Source: Candidatus Cloacimonadota bacterium (GTDB lineage Bacteria; Cloacimonadota; Cloacimonadia; Cloacimonadales; TCS61). Taken from it: 6,923 nucleotides of DNA. The notes under the pieces are model-generated. The model was not told the origin of the DNA, ran no database searches, and saw only the letters and a program-made list of their open reading frames with translations. Position numbers and translations under genes: made by a program. Positions 1 to 6,360 of the stretch are shown here, piece by piece. The stretch lies in assembly GCA_023133395.1 (NCBI GenBank), contig JAGLWO010000042.1, positions 1-6,923 of the forward strand. The letters run 5' to 3'. The number at the start of each line of letters is the position of its first letter. Within the stretch, counting starts at the first letter, position 1.

Positions 1-158
1 TATTCACATCCGACATTACCGGCTCCTTCCGGGTCAAGGAAGTCCGAGTTGTTGTCGTTGTCCCAGATCAACACCGTCTGTGCAGATACAATGACCGAGA
101 TTATCCATAAGGATAAAACCAAAAAGATAATTGCAAACTTCTTTGTAAATAATTTCAT
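1..158 (-). CDS. Secreted protein of unknown function, N-terminal fragment (cut by left window edge)
   Basis: Only the first 52 codons are inside the window. The frame starts at ATG 158-156 and stays open to base 1. A ribosome binding site (AAGGAA at 165-170) lies about 6 nt upstream, which supports this start. The product begins with MKLFTKKFA, followed by a hydrophobic stretch of about 17 residues ending in VSAQ. This is a classical signal peptide with likely cleavage after Ala27. The mature start (QTVLIWDNDNNS, then DPEGAGNVGC) is rich in Asp and Asn. I do not recognise the family with certainty. The gene starts 25 nt after the peptidase stop with no terminator between them, so it is probably co-transcribed with that peptidase. 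By analogy with its neighbour it may be another large exported protein with a C-terminal sorting domain, but that end is not visible. Confidence 0.8.
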   Translation of the reverse strand, partial: MKLFTKKFAIIFLVLSLWIISVIVSAQTVLIWDNDNNSDFLDPEGAGNVGCE

Positions 159-164
159 TATAAT

Positions 165-170
165 TTCCTT
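165..170 (-). promoter_or_regulatory. Ribosome binding site of the left-edge secreted protein
   Basis: Read on the minus strand the bases are AAGGAA, 6 nt before ATG 158-156. They lie in the 25-nt gap after the peptidase stop codon. This site fixes the start of a gene too truncated to confirm by homology. Confidence 0.6.
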
Positions 171-183
171 TTCTACTTGTTAA

Positions 184-2346
184 TCATTTTAGCAGAATCA
201 TCTTCTTCACGCTGGTAAAATCTCCATTTTCATTATCTACATCGAAGATAGAAAAGTAAATACCGCTGGATACACTTCTATTGTTATCATCATTTCCATC
301 CCAGGTAACTTTATGATAACCAGCATTTTTATTCTCGTTTATTAACATTCGGATTCTCTGTCCTTTAACATTATAAATCGACAGAGAAACAAAGGAGCTT
401 TTTTCTACTGAGAAGGAAATGGTTGTTTCCGGGTTAAACGGATTTGGATAGTTACCAATTAATTCTGTTCTTACAGAAGTGATGTCATTCCCCGCACCAG
501 TATGCTCAACAGTAGCTATATTAGAAGGTTCTGATTCATAATCTCCAGAATATACTGCTGTAACATAATACTCATAGTAACCATTGGGAACATTCGTATC
601 TATATAGAATAATGATATTGTTGTCCCTATTTGATCGCCATCCCGATAAATTCTGAACTCAATAAATTCTCTACCCTCAATTGGAGCTTCCCAACTAAGA
701 AAGACATTACTTCCTTGACTGGTGGCTATTAAATCGGTTGGAGGAGGAAGCATAACTGTTGCATAGGCATCATTGGAAGGATCAGATTCACCTTCAACAT
801 AAACAGCAATAACATAGTAAGTATAATCTCCAGCGTCAAGTGCTTCATCTGTGTAACATGTAGTTGGGAAAGGAACATTACTGATCTCATCGATGAGTTC
901 GCCATCACGATAAATTTTATAGTATAACAGGTCACGATTAATAACTTCCCAAGTAAGATACACACTATTGAATTCCACTACTTCTGCCTGTAGGTTCTGA
1001 GGTGGATTCGTTCCACTGGAACCATCAATTGAAAGAGCTTTTATACAGAAATTACCTGTATTCTGATAAGTGGATGGATCGTCGTAATAATAGAAATCAA
1101 GCCAATCATCACCACTTTTATAATAACTTTCCCCTGGACTGGCAGAAGATAATACGATCGTTCGATATTGAGCTCCAAGTAAAACCGGCACATCGGAAGT
1201 TCTATCGTAGGGATGTCCTCCATCAGATAAAGAGAGATAAATATAAAAATCATCTCCTTCTGAAAGAGTAACAACAGTATCCAGATCTATTGTGTGTAAG
1301 CCGGTATAGTCGATCGTCCCGGATTTGGTAGATAACTCATTTTGCAGGTTTGTTCCATCAAAACCATCATAAATTTTAATTGTATAATCTACATTATCGA
1401 CTGCTGTGAAGAAATTGACAGCATTTAGAACCTGTGAACTGGTTGCTGTGAAAGCATTAAAAGCTTCTATGCAATCTGTTTTTGTGTCCCTCCAGCCATG
1501 ATAATCATGATAATAGATATTGTCATACTGCTGTGGTTCTACATCCTGGAAGGATATGGCACCCATCTCCGGATTCTGGCAGGCATGTTTATCATAATAA
1601 GAAATCCAGAAATATCCATTATTGCCCCAGCCTGCTCCCCAACTGTTCTTAACCAGCCATGCACCATCTAAAGGAGCTTGCGTTACTTTACTATCATCCC
1701 AACCAATTATAGCTATTGCATGATTGGGGTCTAAGGTGCTGGTTGGTGGTTGATAATGAATATAATTTGAAATAAATGCACCATCATAGCACATGCAGGT
1801 TCCCATCACACCATAGTCCATTATCATGTACTTTATAAGATCGATATTTTCCAGGTTTTCTCCAGCTACATACCATTCAACCTGACGCGGATAATAGTAA
1901 TGATAGCTCGGGTCCCATCTGGCAGGAGGTGTGCTGTAGGATTGTCCGTCAATATCGCGTACAGCTCCCTCTCCACGGGAAAGATAAGCAGAAGTAACCC
2001 GGTAGTCTCCTCCCATATGAACTTCCAGACCATTACCTGTTGGTGGGTCTATATCATCATTATTGAACTGGTTAAATCCATTCCACCAATCCAGATGATA
2101 TTCTGCAAGGTCTGGCTCCCCAACTTCACCAGCTGCAGTCCAGGCACCGGTTATCATCAGGTTTCCTTCCATAGCAGCCATAGCACCATGACACCAGCAA
2201 GTACCGCCCTGCTGGTTTTTTACTGATGTTACATAATTTTCTCCATTAACATCACGAAGGTCATACGTTGCTGGTGGGTCTGCAAATAAGCCTGCAGAAA
2301 TTAACAATAAGAATATGATACAAAATACCAAATGCTTTTTTTTCAT
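184..2346 (-). CDS. Secreted C1 (papain-family) cysteine peptidase with lectin-like, two FnIII and a T9SS-type sorting domain
   Basis: A 720-residue exported protease. Residues 1-22 are a signal peptide (MKKKHLVF, hydrophobic core, GLFA before Asp23). Residues 25-270 form the papain-like domain: VKNQQGGTCW contains the nucleophile Cys50 and a probable oxyanion Gln45, His209 lies in DPNHAIAIIGW, and Asn234 lies in LVKNSWG. Residues about 275-440 resemble the lectin-like domain that follows C1 domains in bacterial proteins. Residues 446-533 and 534-615 are two related fibronectin III domains. Residues about 628-720 are a FlgD-like/T9SS type A sorting domain (NYPNPFNPETTISF, GYHKVTWDG, SSGIYF). 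ATG 2346 is preferred because GGAGG lies 5 nt upstream; the TTG at 2358 would translate through that site. There is no N-terminal propeptide. The role is probably degradation of extracellular protein at the cell surface; the substrate is unknown. Stop TGA is at 184-186. Confidence 0.92.
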   Translation of the reverse strand: MKKKHLVFCIIFLLLISAGLFADPPATYDLRDVNGENYVTSVKNQQGGTCWCHGAMAAMEGNLMITGAWTAAGEVGEPDLAEYHLDWWNGFNQFNNDDIDPPTGNGLEVHMGGDYRVTSAYLSRGEGAVRDIDGQSYSTPPARWDPSYHYYYPRQVEWYVAGENLENIDLIKYMIMDYGVMGTCMCYDGAFISNYIHYQPPTSTLDPNHAIAIIGWDDSKVTQAPLDGAWLVKNSWGAGWGNNGYFWISYYDKHACQNPEMGAISFQDVEPQQYDNIYYHDYHGWRDTKTDCIEAFNAFTATSSQVLNAVNFFTAVDNVDYTIKIYDGFDGTNLQNELSTKSGTIDYTGLHTIDLDTVVTLSEGDDFYIYLSLSDGGHPYDRTSDVPVLLGAQYRTIVLSSASPGESYYKSGDDWLDFYYYDDPSTYQNTGNFCIKALSIDGSSGTNPPQNLQAEVVEFNSVYLTWEVINRDLLYYKIYRDGELIDEISNVPFPTTCYTDEALDAGDYTYYVIAVYVEGESDPSNDAYATVMLPPPTDLIATSQGSNVFLSWEAPIEGREFIEFRIYRDGDQIGTTISLFYIDTNVPNGYYEYYVTAVYSGDYESEPSNIATVEHTGAGNDITSVRTELIGNYPNPFNPETTISFSVEKSSFVSLSIYNVKGQRIRMLINENKNAGYHKVTWDGNDDNNRSVSSGIYFSIFDVDNENGDFTSVKKMILLK
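502..1011 (-). repeat. Tandem fibronectin type III domains within the peptidase
   Basis: Two adjacent domains of about 82-88 residues are clearly related. YYKIYRDGELIDE in the first matches EFRIYRDGDQIGT in the second, and EGESDPSNDAYATV matches DYESEPSNIATV. The DNA still shows it: TCGCCATCACGATAAATT near 899 resembles TCGCCATCCCGATAAATT near 635, and AAGGATCAGATTCA near 777 resembles AAGGTTCTGATTCA near 525. This points to an internal duplication that has since diverged. Such domains usually act as spacers or protein-binding modules between a catalytic domain and a surface anchor. Confidence 0.8.
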
Positions 2347-2351
2347 CTCAT

Positions 2352-2356
2352 CCTCC
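2352..2356 (-). promoter_or_regulatory. Ribosome binding site deciding the peptidase start
   Basis: GGAGG on the minus strand lies 5 nt before ATG 2346. It places the start at MKKKHLVF rather than at the upstream in-frame TTG (2358), whose extra codons overlap the site itself. The signal peptide then begins in the usual way with Met and three lysines. Confidence 0.75.
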
Positions 2357-2357
2357 A

Positions 2358-2387
2358 ATTATATTTATCTTTTTGATTCAGATGCAA
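2358..2387 (-). promoter_or_regulatory. Candidate promoter of the peptidase gene (TTGCAT-18-TATAAT)
   Basis: On the minus strand, TTGCAT (2387-2382) is followed after 18 nt by a perfect TATAAT (2363-2358). It is the best sigma70-like match in the gap. TATAAT is only one base from GGAGG, however, so transcription would start about 5 nt before the ATG and remove or expose most of the ribosome binding site. A second weak candidate is TTGACA at 2444-2439 with ATTTAT 17 nt further on (2421-2416), overlapping the upstream terminator's T tract. FCB bacteria often use a different consensus, so both are tentative. Confidence 0.25.
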
Positions 2388-2442
2388 TAATTATTCCAAG
2401 AAAATCATCAAGTTCATAAATCTGAATGCAGATAAAATTGTC

Positions 2443-2476
2443 AAAAAATAAAAAAGGGAAGCCGAAATGGCTTCCC
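2443..2476 (-). terminator. Rho-independent terminator of the TonB-dependent receptor gene
   Basis: On the minus strand a perfect 8-bp stem, GGGAAGCC/GGCTTCCC with a 5-nt loop (ATTTC), is followed at once by TTTTTATTTTTT-type sequence. The stem begins 23 nt after the receptor stop codon. The other side has no T tract for plus-strand transcripts, so it works in one direction. It separates the receptor from the peptidase unit and implies that the peptidase has its own promoter in 2347-2442. Confidence 0.92.
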
Positions 2477-2499
2477 TAAAAATTAACTCTGATGTACTT

Positions 2500-5397
2500 C
2501 TAGAAAGTTAAAGAAATTCCCGCATTGAATGTTCTTTGTGAACCAAAGTAAACTTCGGCATCATCTGCATCATGGTCATTATCAAAACTACTATACGCAC
2601 TATTATCAGAAGCATCCTGTATATATTCTGTGTTCAATACATTGAATACATGAGCGAATATTTTGAAATCAACTCCTTTTACGTTGATAGGTATTTCATA
2701 ATCAAAATGGAAATTCAATATAGTATAAGGTGGAATTTTCCAACTCTCAACACCTCTATCTCCTGTAGCTTCTTCATTGTCTACACCAGGATCTATTGTT
2801 GGATCTCCATTTTCATCAAAATAAATTTGATTACCGTCTTCATCTACATTCTTTGAAAAATCTGGATAATATGGATCTTCTCTGCTGAATGGATCCCAGG
2901 CAGCATAGTGATCTTTATAGTGTTTCAATACAAATTTGGCTTGCATTCCATCAATCGGGAATACTGTTGTTGCAAATGAAAGTTGTGTTTGAGGAGCATC
3001 ACCAACTTTCAGGTCTTTCACATAGATATCAATAGTCTCATATCCACCTGATGGAATTTCGTATCTTGCATCTTTGATATCATTCAAATATTTCCAATCT
3101 CCTTTTGAGAAAGAAGCATCAAACTGAACTAGATAAATCGGCAAATAACTTACTTCCATTTCAATACCCATATAACGTGAATCAATACCACTAACAAATA
3201 CCTTAATTTCATCACCTTCTTGTGTATCGTGCTCAAAGCTCTTTGCCTGATCATTCCAGTTGGTAAAATAGAAGTTAGTTTTTGCAGCTAATTTCCCATC
3301 TAATCCTTTAAAGTTCAAACCTGTCTCAAAAGAGGAGAATTTTTCATTTCCAGGATTTTCAAATTTTTCTCCCGTCCAGTCATTTATCACTTCATCAAAT
3401 ATTGGACATTTTTTTACATAACCTACATTTGCAAAAACATCAAGGTTGTCGTTAAGTCGATAGCTTGACCCACCTTTTATCTGGAAACCATTGAGCCAAT
3501 CAGTTTCGGTAGTTCTTTCACCACTATCAACATCAGGATTTCCATTATCTAATGTGTCAACTGTAACAAAGTGATCCACATAAGTATATTTGATAATTGA
3601 GATACCACTCATGATATATGTATTTATTGCATCCTTAGAGAATTCACCCTGAACATGACCACCAAGCCAATCTACAGAATTTGTATTGTAGTAATCAATT
3701 TTATCACCAAGACTTTTTTCGTAATCATCTTCTGTATCGAATTGATTACCAGTATAGTAGTAATAATCACCACCCAGCAGGTCACGAACTTCTCTGAAGT
3801 GATCTATTTCTGCTGTTCTCAAGTCAATACCTACAGAAGTTTTAAGGTTTTCATTTATTGTGTAATATGCTTTAGAAATAGCTCCAATTGTCCATTGAGT
3901 ATTACAACTGTTTCGCAGAATTCCCAGCGATTGTCTGTTCTCCTTATATAAAGAATCCTTATCCACCCAATAAGTACCTTCAGGACCAGAGTTCATTGTA
4001 ATAGTTTCATCCCAATCCCAGGACCATGGACATGGTCCATAGTAGAATTTGTAATCATCATCACCTAATTCACCGTTCGCGTCTCTTCGATATAAACTGC
4101 CATAAGTACCTGTTCCTCCGCCTTTTCCACCGGAATAGTAGAGAATAGAATACATATTCAAGCGGTCGCTTAGTTTTGTATACCAGTTTAAATTAACCAA
4201 TGGTTTATGAAAATAGTTTTCTCTCTCATGAATGAAATTGGGATCATATCGATCATGCTTTTTACCATCCCACCATTGTTTTCCATCATAAGTAGGAGAA
4301 ACACTACCCCAGGTCTGATTATATACAAGGCTTTCTTCCAAAAAATCATCTAATGCTGCAGGATCATAATCATCAAGGTCTTCAGCAAAGTCGTGGCTAT
4401 ATGCACCAATATTCTGCTTATAAAGGTTTTGTCCATGCCGTTGAGGAGCACCTATTGCATAAAGTTCCAATTTATTGTTTTCATTTAAGGTCCAGCTTGA
4501 GCTGAGATAATAAGCCCAGGCATCAGTCCATGTTCCATTAACAACGCCATTACCGGTTTTACGAACAAGTCCAAAATTAAAAGCATACTTATCACTAATA
4601 AGACCACTATTGGCAAAAAATGTTGTTTTTACAAAATTTCCGGAACCAAATTCCCGCTTGAATATAACACCTGATCCTATACCCGTAGGCTCGGTGATAA
4701 TATTCATTGTTCCACCAATAGATGGTGTTGCTAAATTAACAGCACTAAGGCCTCTTTGTACCTGGATAGATGATGTGGCATCTCCAACACCATCCCAGTT
4801 TGACCAGTAAACCCAGCCATTTTCCATGTCATTTACAGGAACACCATTGATCATAATAGCGACATTACGTTGGTCAAAACCACGGATATTTACACGAGCA
4901 TCACCTGCACCTCCACCCTGATCTGTAGCATAAACGCTTGGTGTTGTTGTAAGTACCAGAGGTATATCACGTGAACCAAGCATTGAACTCATTTCTTCTT
5001 TATCCATATCTGTAAATGCCACAGGTGTTTTTCTTTCTGTTGCTCGTTCTGAGACAACACTTATTCCTTCGATACCAATTGTTTCCACAACCAAGGCAAA
5101 TCTTACGACAGTTGTTTCATTTTCCTTAACTTCGACTTCTTTAGTTTGTTTTCCATATCCCATAAAGCTAACAGCAACAGTTTGCATTCCCGCGGGAACA
5201 TCTTTCAGGATAAAACTACCATTTTTCCTGGTGTAGGTTCCCACTTGTGTTTTACTCAGAAAAACTGCAGCGTTTGGCAAGGGATCGCCTGTTTTTTCGA
5301 TAGTAACTTGTCCGGCTATTGATCCTGTTTGGGCAAATAATGAAGCCGGTAGGATCAATACAAATGATAAAGCAATGACTAAAAGTACTTTCTTCAT
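2500..5397 (-). CDS. TonB-dependent outer-membrane receptor with CarboxypepD_reg-like N-terminal domain
   Basis: A 965-residue outer-membrane transporter that uses TonB/proton-motive energy to import a bound ligand. Residues 1-22 are a signal peptide (MKKVLLVIAL to SLFA, then Gln23). Residues about 26-103 are a carboxypeptidase-regulatory-like beta-sandwich (GSIAGQVTIEKTGDPLPNA, NGSFILKDVPAG). The plug domain covers about 120-238, with VNIRGFDQRNVAIMINGVPV, NDMENGWVYWSNWDG and PSIGGTMNIIT. The rest is the 22-strand beta barrel, ending in a terminal aromatic residue (AGISLTF) as expected for BAM recognition. The start at ATG 5397 is chosen because GGAGG is 6 nt upstream; upstream in-frame ATGs at 5403 and 5424 abut or precede that site. 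No SusD-like lipoprotein is next to it, so the substrate (metal chelate, vitamin, peptide or glycan) cannot be named. It is flanked by its own putative promoter and a strong terminator, so it is probably monocistronic. Confidence 0.93.
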   Translation of the reverse strand: MKKVLLVIALSFVLILPASLFAQTGSIAGQVTIEKTGDPLPNAAVFLSKTQVGTYTRKNGSFILKDVPAGMQTVAVSFMGYGKQTKEVEVKENETTVVRFALVVETIGIEGISVVSERATERKTPVAFTDMDKEEMSSMLGSRDIPLVLTTTPSVYATDQGGGAGDARVNIRGFDQRNVAIMINGVPVNDMENGWVYWSNWDGVGDATSSIQVQRGLSAVNLATPSIGGTMNIITEPTGIGSGVIFKREFGSGNFVKTTFFANSGLISDKYAFNFGLVRKTGNGVVNGTWTDAWAYYLSSSWTLNENNKLELYAIGAPQRHGQNLYKQNIGAYSHDFAEDLDDYDPAALDDFLEESLVYNQTWGSVSPTYDGKQWWDGKKHDRYDPNFIHERENYFHKPLVNLNWYTKLSDRLNMYSILYYSGGKGGGTGTYGSLYRRDANGELGDDDYKFYYGPCPWSWDWDETITMNSGPEGTYWVDKDSLYKENRQSLGILRNSCNTQWTIGAISKAYYTINENLKTSVGIDLRTAEIDHFREVRDLLGGDYYYYTGNQFDTEDDYEKSLGDKIDYYNTNSVDWLGGHVQGEFSKDAINTYIMSGISIIKYTYVDHFVTVDTLDNGNPDVDSGERTTETDWLNGFQIKGGSSYRLNDNLDVFANVGYVKKCPIFDEVINDWTGEKFENPGNEKFSSFETGLNFKGLDGKLAAKTNFYFTNWNDQAKSFEHDTQEGDEIKVFVSGIDSRYMGIEMEVSYLPIYLVQFDASFSKGDWKYLNDIKDARYEIPSGGYETIDIYVKDLKVGDAPQTQLSFATTVFPIDGMQAKFVLKHYKDHYAAWDPFSREDPYYPDFSKNVDEDGNQIYFDENGDPTIDPGVDNEEATGDRGVESWKIPPYTILNFHFDYEIPINVKGVDFKIFAHVFNVLNTEYIQDASDNSAYSSFDNDHDADDAEVYFGSQRTFNAGISLTF

Positions 5398-5403
5398 ACA
5401 CAT

Positions 5404-5410
5404 CCTCCTT
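5404..5410 (-). promoter_or_regulatory. Ribosome binding site deciding the receptor start
   Basis: AAGGAGG on the minus strand is 6 nt before ATG 5397 and touches ATG 5403 directly. It therefore serves the start at MKKVLLV. The ATG at 5424 has no ribosome binding site of its own, and its extra residues (KRR) are simply the translation of this site. Confidence 0.8.
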
Positions 5411-5439
5411 TTATAGTTTTCCATTAAAGGTTTGAAATA

Positions 5440-5468
5440 AAAAAATGCTACATCGCTTCCAGTGTCAA
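5440..5468 (-). promoter_or_regulatory. Possible promoter of the receptor gene (-35-like TTGACA)
   Basis: A perfect TTGACA lies at 5468-5463 on the minus strand, about 65 nt before the receptor ATG. The position 17 nt downstream is only a T run, so no convincing -10 box is seen. The gap between the phosphatase stop and the receptor start (5398-5586) is the only place for a receptor promoter if it is not read from the upstream genes. Confidence 0.25.
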
Positions 5469-5518
5469 GTGATAAATATTTTATTAATAATTTTTTTCGA
5501 ACTTAGTATTATGTAGCA
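5446..5518. repeat. 8-bp inverted repeat in the receptor upstream region
   Basis: TGCTACAT (5446-5453) and ATGTAGCA (5511-5518) are perfect inverted copies 57 nt apart. They bracket the TTGACA box. On the minus strand the second arm is followed directly by seven T residues. They could be paired operator half-sites or a long-loop hairpin, but one 8-bp match in an A/T-rich gap of this size may be chance. Confidence 0.3.
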
Positions 5519-5586
5519 AAGAAAATCTATTTTTTTATATATTTTGTAATGAGATTTATATGTAATAATTTGTTTAATTCTGATAA

Positions 5587-6357
5587 TTAATAACTTTTTA
5601 AATTCTCATAAAGTTTCTTTTTTTTCTCTTCCTGAGGAATTCTTCTTGTTCCACCGTAGAGTGTTTTTTCCCATTCACCATACATTGGGTTTGGTAAAAT
5701 TATAAAGCGGTTGCCAAATTCACCTTTGAATATCTCTACAGACGTAAAACGCTCTTCTATACTTTTTTTTCGGAAAATATCTTCAAAATCTATGAGATTA
5801 TCCCCAATAAATAAGACAATAAAATGATCCTCCGCTACCTTCTGCCGTCTTGGTTCTTTACTTGAAGTTTTATCTCTAAGAAGAATATGACTTTCTCTTA
5901 CCTGTGGGAATCCCAGCCTTTGCAAATTCTTCAGGGTTCCCTTCATATGACGAGAGTCTCTGTTTGAAATATAAAACACATTAACCCCCATTTCATTTGC
6001 ATAATTCAAGAATTCCAGAGCACCAGGAACCGGTTTGGCAACAGCCAGTTCAATCCACTCATCAAAATCGTTGTAATAGGTCACTCCTTCTATTATAGAT
6101 TTCGCCTGAAACGAACTATTATCTAAAACTGTTTCGTCAAGATCGATAACTATAGCTCTCTTTTTATCGCGCTGGATTTTCAGATCTTCATCTAACCGCA
6201 GTTTTGCAATATTATAAGCCTGGAAAGCAAGAGCCCTATATTCTGCTGAAGTCTGCTGCCAGAGAGTTGCCATCAACATTGCTTCATGGTCAGATTTGAT
6301 CTCAGCAAACAAGAACACATTCAAAATGAGGATAACTAATATAAATTTAATTTTCAT
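5587..6357 (-). CDS. Secreted acid phosphatase / 5'-nucleotidase of the e(P4) (class C, HAD) family
   Basis: A 256-residue HAD-fold phosphomonoesterase close in length to Haemophilus e(P4). Residues 1-18 are a signal peptide (MKIKFILV to FLFA, then Glu19). The e(P4) hallmark WQQTSAEYRAL lies at 33-43. Motif I is DLDETVLDN, with nucleophile Asp72 and general acid Asp74. Motif II is YISNRD (Ser131). The Lys/Arg region DKTSSKEPRR (162-171) supplies the motif III lysine. Motif IV is GDNLIDF (Asp186, Asp190), for Mg2+ binding. Family members remove the 5'-phosphate from nucleotides, NMN and similar esters outside the cytoplasm. Unlike typical e(P4) proteins it has no Cys for lipid attachment. Start ATG 6357 has AGGAAG 6 nt upstream, inside the end of the kinase-phosphatase junction; only 3 nt separate it from the kinase stop, so the two are coupled. 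An A8 tract lies near its 3' end. Confidence 0.92.
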   Translation of the reverse strand: MKIKFILVILILNVFLFAEIKSDHEAMLMATLWQQTSAEYRALAFQAYNIAKLRLDEDLKIQRDKKRAIVIDLDETVLDNSSFQAKSIIEGVTYYNDFDEWIELAVAKPVPGALEFLNYANEMGVNVFYISNRDSRHMKGTLKNLQRLGFPQVRESHILLRDKTSSKEPRRQKVAEDHFIVLFIGDNLIDFEDIFRKKSIEERFTSVEIFKGEFGNRFIILPNPMYGEWEKTLYGGTRRIPQEEKKKKLYENLKSY

Positions 6358-6360
6358 TTT

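Noticed and set aside
1002..2226. Open frames on the plus strand and in other minus frames inside the peptidase gene
   Set aside because: They overlap a gene with clear catalytic and domain motifs, lack ribosome binding sites and recognisable protein features, and are shadows of the real frame.
4021..4038. Palindrome GGACCATG-GA-CATGGTCC
   Set aside because: It lies inside the receptor coding sequence and is explained by the codons for Gly-Pro-Cys-Pro-Trp-Ser. One such 8-bp hairpin in about 7 kb is expected by chance.
2572..4810. Plus-strand open frames within the receptor gene
   Set aside because: Their translations have no domain or signal features, and they lie opposite a well-supported receptor.
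184..5397. Polysaccharide utilisation locus (SusC/SusD plus hydrolases)
   Set aside because: No SusD-like gene or glycoside hydrolase is present, and a strong terminator separates the receptor from the next gene.
2500..5424. Receptor start at ATG 5424
   Set aside because: It lacks a ribosome binding site and would translate the AAGGAGG site as KRR ahead of a normal signal peptide.
5574..5590. TTAATT/AATTAA hairpin at the phosphatase stop as a terminator
   Set aside because: The stem is only A and T, and no T tract follows on the minus strand. It is too weak to call.
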